Counted from the stretch's first letter, positions 50,463 through 59,906 are shown. The stretch is DNA of 64,000 nt from Serratia sp. UGAL515B_01 (GCF_033095805.1 NZ_CP109901.1:4089766-4153765), one strand, 5' to 3'. Program-made: numbers and translations. Notes: generated by a model not told the origin, from the letters alone.

Positions 50463-51854
50463 ATGGCAAAAGATAAAAAACGTGGTTTTTTCTCCTGGCT
50501 GGGTTTTGGCCAGCAGGGACAGGAAGAAAAACAGCAGCAAAATGTGTTGCCCAAGGAACCGGTAGAGCAGAAGGCCACCGAAATAGAAAGCGCCCCGCAA
50601 ATTGACGATCAGCTCCCAGTCCAGGAGTCTGAACTGATAGCAACCCCAAACATTCCAGGGGAATGGGACGCAAGCCAGAGTGGCGAACCGATCGCTGAAA
50701 GTGTACCTGTATCGACCGCACACCTCACTCCAGAAGAAGCCGAATTACCCGAGGTGGCCGATGCTGTTATTGCGCAAGAATCTGTGGTCTTGCCGGATGA
50801 AGCTCCTGCCACTGTAGAGCCTGAACTTGAGTCCATTGAAACGGTTGAGGTTATTGAGCCCATCGTTGAAGCCGCGCTTGAAGTGCCTGAGTTGCAGGCA
50901 GCGGCGATTACGCAAGAGCAGGAGCGCCCGACTAAAGAGGGCTTTTTCGCGCGCCTTAAGCGCAGTTTACTGAAAACAAAAGAAAATCTAGGTTCTGGCT
51001 TTATTGGTTTGTTCCGTGGCAAGAAGATCGACGACGATCTGTTCGATGAACTTGAAGAGCAGCTATTGATCGCTGATGTAGGTGTGGAAACCACGCGTAA
51101 AATCATCGATTCTCTTACTCAACATGCCAGCCGTAAGCAACTGAAAGATGCTGAGGCACTGTATGGCAAACTGAAAGAAGAAATGTCGGAAATCCTGTCC
51201 AAAGTAGACCAACCCCTGGATGTCGGCGGCAAAACGCCTTTCGTGATCTTGATGGTCGGTGTTAACGGCGTCGGTAAAACGACGACCATTGGTAAACTGG
51301 CACGTCAATTCCAGGCAGAAGGGAAATCGGTGATGTTGGCGGCGGGCGATACTTTCCGGGCTGCGGCGGTTGAGCAGTTGCAAGTGTGGGGGGAGCGCAA
51401 TCGAATTCCGGTGATAGCCCAGCATACGGGAGCCGACTCCGCCTCGGTCATCTTCGACGCAGTTCAGGCTGCCAAAGCACGCAATATTGATGTGCTGATT
51501 GCGGACACCGCAGGTCGTCTTCAGAACAAAGCGCACCTGATGGAAGAACTCAAGAAAATTGTGCGCGTCATGAAAAAACTGGACGAGCAGGCCCCCCATG
51601 AGGTTATGCTGACTTTGGATGCCAGTACCGGACAAAATGCGGTCAGCCAGGCTAAATTATTTAATGAAGCTGTAGGCTTAACGGGTATTACGCTGACTAA
51701 ACTGGATGGAACGGCCAAAGGTGGGGTGATCTTCTCCATCGCCGACCAGTTCAATATCCCGATTCGTTATATTGGCGTTGGTGAAGGTATTGAAGATTTG
51801 CGGCCGTTTAAGGCTGAAGATTTTATTGAGGCACTTTTCGCCCGAGAGGATTAA
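50463..51854 (+). CDS. ftsY: Signal recognition particle receptor FtsY
   Basis: 463-residue SRP receptor GTPase that docks ribosome-nascent chains at the translocon. N-terminal acidic A domain (about 1-165, many Glu/Val/Pro) after a basic membrane-targeting start (MAKDKKRGFFSWLGFG), then the NG domain with the second amphipathic helix TKEGFFARLKRSLLKTKENL. GTPase motifs: GVNGVGKTTTIGKLARQF (G1), DTAGRLQNKAHL (G3), TKLDGTAKGG (G4), GVGEGIEDLRPF (G5 end). First gene of ftsYEX, 5 bp before ftsE. Confidence 0.97.
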   Translation: MAKDKKRGFFSWLGFGQQGQEEKQQQNVLPKEPVEQKATEIESAPQIDDQLPVQESELIATPNIPGEWDASQSGEPIAESVPVSTAHLTPEEAELPEVADAVIAQESVVLPDEAPATVEPELESIETVEVIEPIVEAALEVPELQAAAITQEQERPTKEGFFARLKRSLLKTKENLGSGFIGLFRGKKIDDDLFDELEEQLLIADVGVETTRKIIDSLTQHASRKQLKDAEALYGKLKEEMSEILSKVDQPLDVGGKTPFVILMVGVNGVGKTTTIGKLARQFQAEGKSVMLAAGDTFRAAAVEQLQVWGERNRIPVIAQHTGADSASVIFDAVQAAKARNIDVLIADTAGRLQNKAHLMEELKKIVRVMKKLDEQAPHEVMLTLDASTGQNAVSQAKLFNEAVGLTGITLTKLDGTAKGGVIFSIADQFNIPIRYIGVGEGIEDLRPFKAEDFIEALFARED

Positions 51855-51859
51855 TACGC

Positions 51860-52531
51860 ATGATTCGCTTTGAACAGGTCAGTAAAGCTTATCTGGGCGG
51901 GCGGCAGGCCCTGCAGGGAGTTGATTTTCATCTTCGTACGGCAGAAATGGCGTTTCTGACCGGCCATTCTGGCGCGGGGAAAAGTACCCTGCTGAAACTG
52001 ATTTGTGGCATTGAACGACCAAGTGCAGGTCATATCTGGTTTAGCGGGCATGACATCAGCCGATTAAAAAGCCAAGAAGTTCCTTTTTTGCGTCGTCAGA
52101 TCGGTATGATCTTCCAGGATCATCATCTGTTGTTAGATCGCACCGTATATGACAATGTAGCCATGCCTCTGATCATTACCGGAGCCAGTATTGAGGATAT
52201 CCGTCGCCGTGTATCGGCAGCGCTGGACAAGGTGGGTTTGCTGGATAAGGCGAAAAACTTCCCGATACAGCTTTCCGGTGGTGAACAGCAGCGCGTGGGG
52301 ATTGCCCGTGCAGTCGTGAACAAACCGTCTGTGCTATTAGCAGATGAACCGACCGGTAACCTCGACGGTGCTTTGTCAGAAGGGATCTTACGTTTGTTTG
52401 AAGAATTTAACCGTGTAGGGGTGACGGTGTTGATGGCGACCCATGACACAGAGCTGATCGCTCGCCGTAATTACCCTATCCTGACACTGAGCCAGGGGCG
52501 TATGGCAGGAGGCGCACACCATGGCGGATAA
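51860..52531 (+). CDS. ftsE: Cell division ATP-binding protein FtsE
   Basis: 223-residue ABC ATPase that with FtsX activates septal amidases through EnvC. Walker A GHSGAGKSTLLKLICG, Q-loop IFQDHHLLL, signature LSGGEQQRVGIARAVV, Walker B VLLADEPTGNLD, H-loop MATHDTELI. Translationally linked: 5 bp after ftsY and overlapping ftsX by 11 bp. Confidence 0.97.
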   Translation: MIRFEQVSKAYLGGRQALQGVDFHLRTAEMAFLTGHSGAGKSTLLKLICGIERPSAGHIWFSGHDISRLKSQEVPFLRRQIGMIFQDHHLLLDRTVYDNVAMPLIITGASIEDIRRRVSAALDKVGLLDKAKNFPIQLSGGEQQRVGIARAVVNKPSVLLADEPTGNLDGALSEGILRLFEEFNRVGVTVLMATHDTELIARRNYPILTLSQGRMAGGAHHGG

Positions 52532-53474
52532 TGTAAAAACGGCCAAAAGCAAAGCGTTGCGTGGCGGATGGCGCGAACAGTGGCGCTATGCCTGGACGAA
52601 TGCCATTGCTGATATGCTGCGCCAACCGTTGGCGACTTTGCTGACGGTGATGGTTATCGCTATTTCCCTCACGCTGCCAAGCGTTTGTTACATCGTATGG
52701 AAGAACGTCAGTACTGCGGCCACCCAGTGGTATCCAACGCCTCAACTGACGGTTTATCTGGATAAATCCCTTGATGATGATGCTGCAGTCAAAGTGCTGG
52801 ATGCCATTAAGGCGGAAGCGGGCGTCGAGAAAGTGAACTATCTGTCACGGGAAGAAGCGCGAGGGGAGTTCCGCAACTGGTCTGGTTTTGGTGGTGCGCT
52901 GGACATGCTGGAGGAGAATCCGCTGCCAGCCGTTGCAATTATCACCCCGCAGATGAGTTTCCAGAGTTCTGAAACGCTGAATACGTTGCGTGACCGCGTA
53001 GCGGCGGTGCCGGGCGTGGATGAAGTGCGTATGGATGACAGTTGGTTTGCCCGTCTTGCTGCTCTCACCGGGCTGGTGGGGCAGGTGGCTTTGATGATCG
53101 GTATACTGATGGTTGTGGCAGTATTCTTGGTGATTGGTAACAGCGTTCGCCTGAGCATCTTCAGCCGCCGTGACGCTATCAACGTTATGAAGCTGATCGG
53201 GGCCACCGACGGTTTTATTTTACGCCCGTTTTTGAATGGGGGAGCGATGTTGGGCTTTTTTGGTGCATTGCTCTCGTTGATTCTCTCTGGAGCATTGGTG
53301 TGGAAACTGGAGTCAGTGGTCACACACGTGGCAACAGTGTTTGGTACTACGTTTACCCTGAATGGCCTAGGATGGGATGAAGCTCTGCTGTTGCTAACGA
53401 TTTCAGCCATGATCGGTTGGGTTGCCGCTTGGTTGGCGACAGTGCAACATTTACGTCGATTTACACCACAATAA
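52521..53474 (+). CDS. ftsX: Cell division protein FtsX
   Basis: 317-residue ABC-type membrane partner of FtsE. Four membrane segments (about 50-70, 185-210, 235-260 and 285-305) and a large periplasmic loop between the first two that binds EnvC: QLTVYLDKSLDDDAAVKVLD, AEAGVEKVNYLSREEARGEF. Cytoplasmic loop RLSIFSRRDAINVMKLIGAT is characteristic. It ends ATVQHLRRFTPQ. Last gene of ftsYEX; rpoH follows after 303 bp. Confidence 0.96.
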   Translation: MADNVKTAKSKALRGGWREQWRYAWTNAIADMLRQPLATLLTVMVIAISLTLPSVCYIVWKNVSTAATQWYPTPQLTVYLDKSLDDDAAVKVLDAIKAEAGVEKVNYLSREEARGEFRNWSGFGGALDMLEENPLPAVAIITPQMSFQSSETLNTLRDRVAAVPGVDEVRMDDSWFARLAALTGLVGQVALMIGILMVVAVFLVIGNSVRLSIFSRRDAINVMKLIGATDGFILRPFLNGGAMLGFFGALLSLILSGALVWKLESVVTHVATVFGTTFTLNGLGWDEALLLLTISAMIGWVAAWLATVQHLRRFTPQ

Positions 53475-53777
53475 TGGTTTTTTTGGTACACTCTTCTCCT
53501 GCTGCATTTCACAATGGTACGGGAGAAGAGCGTCAAATTACCCGATTCTGATTAACCGCACAAATTTCCTATCAAACTTAATTTTCGTGACGTATTGTCA
53601 GATGCATTGTGTGTGAAAAATAGTGAATTTTTAGGGTGGATTACGGTCTAAAACTGCAGCAAAATGTTCGGGTGCCCGGCGAGTGGAACCATTTTTGCTC
53701 AAGCAATTGTCTTAAGGCTAATAACCTCCCCGCCGTTAAATCACCTGCATGACCAGTTTTATCAAGAGAGGGTTTGA
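53475..53777 (+). promoter_or_regulatory. rpoH upstream control region
   Basis: 303 bp without coding signal. E. coli rpoH has several promoters here. A TGTGTGAAAAATAGTGAATT stretch near 53606 and AT-rich segments fit that picture, but individual promoters could not be assigned safely. GAGAGGGTTTGA precedes the ATG as ribosome binding site. Confidence 0.4.
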
Positions 53778-54635
53778 ATGACTAAAGAAATGCAAACTTT
53801 AGCCTTAGTCCCACAGGGCAGCCTGGAAGCCTACCTGCGGGCAGCCAACGCCTATCCAATGCTGACGGCTGAGGAAGAACGGGAACTGGCTGAACGGCTG
53901 CATTATCAGGGCGATCTGGAAGCAGCTAAACAGCTCATCCTGTCCCACCTGCGCTTTGTCGCTCATATTGCCCGTAATTATTCGGGATATGGCCTGCCAC
54001 AGGCAGACCTGATCCAGGAAGGTAATATCGGCCTGATGAAGGCAGTTCGCCGCTTTAACCCAGAAGTTGGCGTGCGCCTGGTTTCCTTTGCAGTGCATTG
54101 GATCAAGGCAGAAATTCATGAGTATGTCTTGCGCAACTGGCGTATTGTCAAGGTTGCAACCACCAAAGCACAGCGTAAGCTGTTCTTCAACCTGCGTAAA
54201 ACTAAGCAGCGTCTGGGTTGGTTTAATCAGGATGAAGTTGAGCTGGTAGCGCGTGAGTTGGGAGTTACCAGCAAAGACGTGCGTGAGATGGAGTCCCGTA
54301 TGGCAGCCCAGGACATGACTTTCGATCCTACACCGGAAGATGAAGGGCGTGACGGTCATGCGATGGCCCCCATGTTGTATCTGCAGGATAAAAGCTCTGA
54401 CTTCGCAGAAGGGATTGAAGAGGATAATTGGGAAAGCAGCGCTGCAGACAAACTTGCCTATGCAATGGAAGGCTTGGACGAGCGTAGCCAGCATATCATC
54501 CGTGCGCGCTGGCTGGACGATGACAATAAATCCACGTTGCAGGAACTTGCCGATCAATACGGTGTTTCCGCCGAGCGAGTTCGTCAGCTTGAAAAGAACG
54601 CAATGAAAAAACTTAAAATGGCGATTGAAGCTTAA
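53778..54635 (+). CDS. rpoH: Heat-shock sigma factor RpoH (sigma 32)
   Basis: 285-residue group 3 sigma factor for heat-shock promoters. Region 2 with DLIQEGNIGLMKAVRRF and VSFAVHWIKAEIHEYVLRNW; the RpoH box KAQRKLFFNLRKTKQRLGWF used in chaperone/FtsH control; region 4 HTH TLQELADQYGVSAERVRQLE. The first codons (ATGACTAAAGAAATGCAAAC, then TTTAGCCTTAGTCCC) closely resemble the E. coli 5' coding segment that folds as an mRNA thermosensor. Monocistronic with a strong terminator. Confidence 0.97.
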   Translation: MTKEMQTLALVPQGSLEAYLRAANAYPMLTAEEERELAERLHYQGDLEAAKQLILSHLRFVAHIARNYSGYGLPQADLIQEGNIGLMKAVRRFNPEVGVRLVSFAVHWIKAEIHEYVLRNWRIVKVATTKAQRKLFFNLRKTKQRLGWFNQDEVELVARELGVTSKDVREMESRMAAQDMTFDPTPEDEGRDGHAMAPMLYLQDKSSDFAEGIEEDNWESSAADKLAYAMEGLDERSQHIIRARWLDDDNKSTLQELADQYGVSAERVRQLEKNAMKKLKMAIEA

Positions 54636-54657
54636 TATAATCAGCTTGTTGATTAAT

Positions 54658-54686
54658 AAAGCCTTGGCACTTATGCCGAGGCTTTA
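54658..54686 (+). terminator. Terminator of rpoH
   Basis: AAAGCCTCGG-type stem: AAAGCCTTGGCA pairs with TGCCGAGGCTTT around a 4-nt loop, followed by ATTGTTTG. Confidence 0.85.
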
Positions 54687-54876
54687 TTGTTTGTCTATCC
54701 AATACCATCTTCATGATTTATTCATAATTGATGAATAATCGTATTTTTGGTTTTGATAAATTTACACATCATCGCATTACTATGTATTCACACGCATACT
54801 ATTGTTCCTGAGGGCACAATGAGCCTCTTAATGTACAGTGCTTCTGATAAAGAGGAAATTATTAAAGGAAATGATC

Positions 54877-55374
54877 ATGCGTAAACTGACCGCACTATTC
54901 GCTGTTTCTGCTTTAGCTTTGGGTTCAGCGTCTGCCGTTTTTGCAGCAGACACCACGACTCTGTCTGAGGCAGCCCCTTCAGCAACGTCTGTAAAAAATG
55001 CTGCACCGGTGAAAATGATGCATCATAAAGGCCAAGACAAAGAGGGGTTATTTTCCGGTCTGAATCTGACAGAGCAACAACGCCAACAAATGCGCGATAT
55101 CATGAAAGAGTCGCGTAAAAATCGAGGCGCAGAGGTAAGAGATGAGCACCGTGCACTGCACAGCATGGTCGCTTCTGATAATTTCGATGAAGCCAAGGCA
55201 AAAGTGCAGATTGAAGTGATCGGTAAAGCACAATCTGAACGTATGCTCGAACGTGCCAAAACGGAAAATAAAATGTATAACTTGCTGACACCAGAGCAGA
55301 AAAAACAATATAACGAGAATTATCTGAAGCGTGAGCAAAAAATGAAGGAACACATGAATAAAACGAAAGGATAA
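54877..55374 (+). CDS. spy: Spy/CpxP-family periplasmic chaperone
   Basis: 165 residues from the ATG at 54877 (AAAGGA about 8 nt before it); upstream in-frame ATGs are weaker. Signal peptide MRKLTALFAVSALALGSASA, cleaved near VFA-ADT. The mature part has the two LTxxQ motifs: LTEQQRQQMRDIMKESRKNR and LTPEQKKQYNENYLKREQKM, very helical and basic at the end, as in Spy. In E. coli Spy is an ATP-independent chaperone induced by Cpx and Bae. No adjacent regulator; spy by best resemblance, but a paralogue is possible. Confidence 0.85.
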   Translation: MRKLTALFAVSALALGSASAVFAADTTTLSEAAPSATSVKNAAPVKMMHHKGQDKEGLFSGLNLTEQQRQQMRDIMKESRKNRGAEVRDEHRALHSMVASDNFDEAKAKVQIEVIGKAQSERMLERAKTENKMYNLLTPEQKKQYNENYLKREQKMKEHMNKTKG

Positions 55375-55413
55375 TAGTCCACTGTTCTGTAATTGACACT
55401 TCTGTACTACTGT

Positions 55414-55436
55414 AAACCGGGTGATTAACCCGGTTT
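55414..55436 (+). terminator. Terminator of the spy-like gene
   Basis: AAACCGGGT and AACCCGGTTTT form a 9-bp stem, followed by ATTGTTTTATTTT. Confidence 0.85.
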
Positions 55437-56459
55437 TATTGTTTTATTTTCGCTAAAAGTTATACCTGCTATACATCGATTTGTGTGTATGCTGGCTTTC
55501 CTTTTTATTCCAACCAATTACCTTAGCAGGTACATCTAACTTGTGAGGCTAACCCTGCTAATCAATGCGGCACTTTCCAATCTGTTCAAAGGCCAATAGG
55601 TCGTTGTATGACCGCCTTTAAATAACTCGAATTAATTAGAACATAATGCTCATTATTGTTTTCATTGAGGAACCCTGGTATTGGACAATAAGGCTAATGC
55701 GTTTACTTTATATACATAATGAGATGCCAATATCATTTACGCAAGTATAAATATTTTTAATGTGTAGCTTGTGTCGCATTTTTGGTTATCTTCTACTGCC
55801 AGTCGTATTCCAATCTATACCCGTCATAGTTCAAGTTGCTTGGGTGTTGGCTACGTCGTCCATTCGCACCAGTCACATAGTGGGCTATGCTCTTGCCGCC
55901 TACGAGCAACTCGAATTATTTGGGGTATATTAAAAATCAAAGACGTTGTGATTTCCCTCTTCAGGCTGATACATTGCGGCATTCAAGTCAGTGCTTGAGC
56001 CATTTGTCTCTTACCTTTGGATGGAAATGCTAATACCGGGAACGTGCTAAGTTCTGATTAGGCTAGCTTGGGCTCCATAAGACAGGGATAAACAACGGAG
56101 TAAAGTTTCGTATTGGAAATAAAAAACCGGCTTCCTTACGGGCTCCGGTTAAACAGTGGGTAAAACCAGTAATGCTATGGCTAAAGTTACACGGATTGCA
56201 ACATTTGCTGAGTATATGGAACCTATTCAGATGATGTTGTCGACTTAAAATTTCCCTGGTGCTGATATAGTTATTATCAACTTATAAGTTTACTATCGTT
56301 TTTATAATATGTTGCTTGGTGTACCATGTTTGACTATAAAAAATTGCATGTCAAGCAACCTTTTTGGTTAACATTGCATGTTGTGCAATTTTCCGCACGC
56401 GTAGCTACAAAAATGTATCAAAGCAACTGATAAGTCAGCGAAAAAAATCGAAGGATAAA
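55437..56459. other. 1-kb AT-rich intergenic region with a dispersed repeat (copy 7)
   Basis: No supported gene. A dispersed repeat occupies 55816-55930 (TATACCCGTCATAGTTCAAG, GTCACATAGTGGGCTATG, CAACTCGAATTATTTGGGG). A partial AACTCGAATTAATTAGAACA unit lies near 55626. The 56270-56400 stretch is strongly AT-rich (TTATAATATGTTGC and TTGCATGTTGTGCAA repeats) and probably contains the promoter of the HTH-receiver gene. GAAGGATAAA precedes its ATG. Confidence 0.5.
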
Positions 56460-57311
56460 ATGTTTAACCATCATCAAAAATTCGATTCGCAATCGATTGC
56501 AGACAAAGTTAGAGAGTTATTTCTGCATCATGGGTTCAGCAAACGCCAACACGCAAAGGAACTCAGCCGTATTTTAGACCTGAGCTTTTCGCATGCGCAT
56601 CGTAAGCTGAAGGGACAAAGCCCGTGGACGCTGGAGCAAATTAATCGTGTGGCTGTCGCATTAGGGGCAAACCCCGCTGTAATTGTCGATTGCCTCTCCG
56701 AAATGGATACTGTTAGGCAAATTGTGGTGCAGAATGCCATCTTTTCGGTTGCTGGGGTTACGCTACCCTGTATTGCGCACATTGGGCATGAATTGTGGAG
56801 CGTAAGGCAGGCAGAATTCGTCGGGGTACAACAGGGTGAAGTATGGACGATATATCGTGCCGATGAAGCACCGTCTGGTAAGCGTTTCAGCGTTGAACTA
56901 ATTGAGATCCGGCCTTGCCATATCGATGATGATCGTCTCAGTATTGCGGTATTGGACGATGCTCACCAGGCCGCCGATGAGCTGACAAAATATCTCAACA
57001 GCCAAGGTTTTAACGCTGTGGCTTTCTACGACGTCAACAGTTTCTGTCGTGCGTTGAGCAAGAATCCATTTGATGGGTACGTTGTCGATTGGCTGGTCGG
57101 GCAGGAAACCGCGCAGAAGTGTATTGAGGCAATCCGTACTTCAGAGCATCCTGATGCACCGGTGTTGATTCTAACTGGGCAATTGGGTACCGATTTACGT
57201 GAGTCAGAAATTGTCAGGGCGATGCGTGATTACGATGTGCTTGGTCCTTATGAAAAACCGGTACGGCTTCATGTGATTGAAGCCGCGTTGCAGCGCTGTT
57301 TTAATCTTTAG
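56460..57311 (+). CDS. HTH-receiver fusion regulator
   Basis: 283 residues from the ATG at 56460 (GAAGGA 4-5 nt upstream). Order is unusual: an N-terminal helix-turn-helix (about 25-70: GFSKRQHAKELSRILDLSFS, HRKLKGQSPWTLEQINRVAV), a middle region of about 80 residues, and a C-terminal receiver domain (about 160-280) with acidic pocket VLDD, phosphoacceptor Asp210 (DGYVVDWLV), T239 (ILTG) and Lys266 (PYEKP). Most response regulators have the reverse order. It converges on the hybrid kinase gene with an 11-bp 3' overlap; the pair probably forms one phosphorelay or shares control. Target genes are unknown. Confidence 0.8.
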   Translation: MFNHHQKFDSQSIADKVRELFLHHGFSKRQHAKELSRILDLSFSHAHRKLKGQSPWTLEQINRVAVALGANPAVIVDCLSEMDTVRQIVVQNAIFSVAGVTLPCIAHIGHELWSVRQAEFVGVQQGEVWTIYRADEAPSGKRFSVELIEIRPCHIDDDRLSIAVLDDAHQAADELTKYLNSQGFNAVAFYDVNSFCRALSKNPFDGYVVDWLVGQETAQKCIEAIRTSEHPDAPVLILTGQLGTDLRESEIVRAMRDYDVLGPYEKPVRLHVIEAALQRCFNL

Positions 57312-59085
57312 CAGAAAATAGGTTGGTCAATGAGACTGAGAGAGCCTCTATGCGTACCGGTTTCATCAAATAGTCATCGAACATGTCTTTCTGCCCTGCC
57401 GACGACAGTTCTGCCGTGGGGGCACTGATGCCGATAATCGGGATGTTGCGGTTCGGCCCACGTCGGTCGCGCAACGTTCTGGCTATCGCTACGCTGTCAA
57501 TACTGTGCATCTGTAGGTCGAGTACGAGGGCATCGTAAGGTCGCCGAAGAAGTTTCTGCAGTGCGCGTTCTGATGAATCGCACAGTTCGTGCTGATAGCC
57601 GAGTTTGTTGAGCAAGTTTATAAACGCATGTCCTGTTTCGCTATTGTCGTCGATGATAAGAATGTGTTGTTCTTTTTTTAGTGGTTTGAGTGCTTGCTGC
57701 CCGTTTTTATGGGGGATTTGCTCTTCACTAATTGCGACGGGAATAGTAACGCTAAATGTACTTCCTTTACCCACTTCACTGTGAACCGCGATCGTCCCGT
57801 TGAGCAGTTTGATCAAACCGTGAACGATGGCTAGTCCCATCCCAACACCAGCGTATTGACGGGTATCTGATAGATACAATTGTGTGAATGGCTCGAAAAT
57901 TTGTGGCAGCAACGTTTTTTCAATCCCAATACCGGTATCCGTGATTTTAATAATTAACGTATTGCCTGTCGGTTGGACGTTTAGATAACTGTGTAGCGTA
58001 ATTGTCCCGTTTTCTGTGTATTTAAAGGCATTGGTTAGCAGATTGACGAGTATTTGCCTGATACGCAGTGGATCTGAATGGATTTGCGCATGAGTAAACT
58101 CTACTTCACGAATCAGCGAGACTTCCGTTTTAGGAATTAATAGGGTGATTTCGTCTGCCGTTTCGTTAATCATCTGTTGAACGTTAAATGACACGATGCG
58201 TAACGCCATCATCCCACTTTCCAAATGTGCATAATCGGTTAAGTCTTTCATCTGATTTTCAATTTGCTGTGCTGCATTTTCTAAGCGTTGGAAAGTATCA
58301 ACATGCTCAGCCATAAAATTAGTGTTCATTAGGACATCAATAGCGGACATAATACTTTGCAGAGAAGCCCGCAATTCATGACCGACAGCTCCTAAGAAAG
58401 CGTTTTTAGAGTCGGTGGCCTTTTGAGCTTCAATTGCCAATGCCTGTTGACGAATCGTCTGACGTTGTTGACGCAAAACAATCAAGGTGATCACTGCCAG
58501 AACGATGACTGCAGATATGACAATAACTAGCCCAGAGAAAATAATACGGCGTTTTTCGATGAAATCTTCGTAAGCGCCAGTACGTTGTTTAACTTCTGCA
58601 TGATCCGCCAGATTTGCTATCTCAATGGATAATGGTTTGATTTGGCTATAGGTTTGCGAAATCTGCTGTAAGTCGATGTTCTGGTTATTGACCAGTTCGT
58701 CAAGATATTCCATTTTTTGACGTATTTTATTGATAACTTCTGGATATCCTGGCTCACGATATAGCAGTTTGGTGGATTCTGAGTCTGACTCAAGGATATA
58801 AAAGCGAGAATAGAGGATCTCAAACTTCATTCTTAACTTCTCAATATCATGTATGTTAAGATTTTTTTGTTCTGTAATAAAGGTTTCAAACTCGGCAAGC
58901 TTGATGACAAACTTCGCGGTTGACCAAGAGTAGTTTTCCTGTGTGCCAGCAATTGCATACAGTCCTTTTTTGGACAGTATCGCGCTGTAAGAATAAAGTG
59001 TTACCGCTGAGGCCACTAAAAGTAGTACGGTAAAAATAACCGGAATGGCTAATTTGCTGTTATTTTTAAATTGTATTGCCTTCAT
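57301..59085 (-). CDS. Hybrid sensor histidine kinase
   Basis: 594-residue membrane kinase. TM1 about 12-34 and TM2 about 182-204 bound a periplasmic domain of about 145 helical residues. The cytoplasmic HisKA has the H box GAVGHELRASLQSIMSAIDV (His236). HATPase_c has the N box DPLRIRQILVNLLTNAFKYT, then DTGIGIE and GVGMGLAIVHGLIKLL. The C-terminal receiver has ILIIDDN, the phosphoacceptor in ALVLDLQMH (about residue 525) and DYLMKPVR. There is no HPt domain, so a separate phosphotransfer protein may be needed. Its ATG overlaps the stop of the upstream periplasmic protein gene (ATGA), indicating coupled translation. Confidence 0.88.
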   Translation of the reverse strand: MKAIQFKNNSKLAIPVIFTVLLLVASAVTLYSYSAILSKKGLYAIAGTQENYSWSTAKFVIKLAEFETFITEQKNLNIHDIEKLRMKFEILYSRFYILESDSESTKLLYREPGYPEVINKIRQKMEYLDELVNNQNIDLQQISQTYSQIKPLSIEIANLADHAEVKQRTGAYEDFIEKRRIIFSGLVIVISAVIVLAVITLIVLRQQRQTIRQQALAIEAQKATDSKNAFLGAVGHELRASLQSIMSAIDVLMNTNFMAEHVDTFQRLENAAQQIENQMKDLTDYAHLESGMMALRIVSFNVQQMINETADEITLLIPKTEVSLIREVEFTHAQIHSDPLRIRQILVNLLTNAFKYTENGTITLHSYLNVQPTGNTLIIKITDTGIGIEKTLLPQIFEPFTQLYLSDTRQYAGVGMGLAIVHGLIKLLNGTIAVHSEVGKGSTFSVTIPVAISEEQIPHKNGQQALKPLKKEQHILIIDDNSETGHAFINLLNKLGYQHELCDSSERALQKLLRRPYDALVLDLQMHSIDSVAIARTLRDRRGPNRNIPIIGISAPTAELSSAGQKDMFDDYLMKPVRIEALSVSLTNLFSAKD

Positions 59086-59576
59086 TTTATTTCTATCCGC
59101 TTAATTTGCCAGATAAAACGCGAGTTATACAGCGGGGAGTTCAATTCATTACCTCCGCTATCTCGAGGGTAAATAAGAAATAATGGCCCAAAATTTCTTA
59201 TTTTTAACATTCTCCCCCCCATTTTATAGGCTAGGATTATGTGATACTTTTCGACATCGGAAATGGGAATATTGATGTAATAGTCATTTAGTGCATAAAA
59301 CGTCATCATAGTGCCTTTCGCGCCTACTTTGGCCAATAAATCAGCAAGTGCGACGCCTTCAAATTTCTCTTTGGGAGTCCAGGATGTTGTGGTGGTAATC
59401 GAGTGTACTGGCATGGCAAATAACTGCTCATGGGGGAAAATATAGCTGTGGTTTTTCTTATCAGTGAATTGGCTGATATTACCCGTTATTTCGAGTGTAA
59501 AACTTAATGCGTAGGATTGGCTGATAATCAGGGTGGTGATTGTCAGGGAGATAACTCTGAGTAAGTTGATAAGCAT
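59082..59576 (-). CDS. Periplasmic molybdopterin-oxidoreductase-like sensor partner
   Basis: 164 residues from the ATG at 59576 with GGA 8 nt upstream. Signal peptide (LLRVISLTITTLIISQSYA, cleaved near ALS). The mature part is a small sulfite-oxidase/YedY-like (Oxidored_molyb) domain: LEITGNISQFTDKKNHSYIF, then MPVHSITTTTSWTPKEKFEG, then FGPLFLIYPRDSGG. The mature protein contains no cysteine, and the position where YedY-type enzymes carry the molybdenum-ligating Cys reads TTTTSW, so it is probably a non-enzymatic binding domain. Coupled to the kinase gene by a 4-bp overlap, it may deliver the signal to the kinase periplasmic domain. Confidence 0.75.
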   Translation of the reverse strand: MLINLLRVISLTITTLIISQSYALSFTLEITGNISQFTDKKNHSYIFPHEQLFAMPVHSITTTTSWTPKEKFEGVALADLLAKVGAKGTMMTFYALNDYYINIPISDVEKYHIILAYKMGGRMLKIRNFGPLFLIYPRDSGGNELNSPLYNSRFIWQIKRIEIK

Positions 59577-59726
59577 CAGTACATTCCGAACATTATATAA
59601 GTAGCAGACCAACGAATTTAACAGGTCTCAGGATTATAGAAAATACCCTGCTTGCAATCGGATAATGTTCAAAATAAAAGGCCTAGAGGCATTTCCTGGC
59701 CTAAATAACGATGAGAATAGTGGTAG

Positions 59727-59773
59727 GCTGTGTCCCTTAACTGCCGGCGGTGCTTGCGTGCAGTTAAGGGGAT
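59727..59773. repeat. Hairpin carrying the GTGTCCCTTAACT motif
   Basis: GTGTCCCTTAACTGC pairs with GCAGTTAAGGGGA to give a 12-bp stem. The AGGC-G-GTCCCTTAACT motif recurs at 33354 and 63049. The 330-bp gap 59577-59906 otherwise shows nothing. Confidence 0.5.
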
Positions 59774-59906
59774 AGTCTAAAGGTGGGGGCGCAGGTTAGC
59801 CGGTCGTTGAGCTGATTGAGGCACGATATGCGCCCGCAGCCGGGTCATGGTGTGTTGTATTCCGTCATTCCCCGTTGCATTAAGCTTAAAATACGGCTGT
59901 AGCGAT

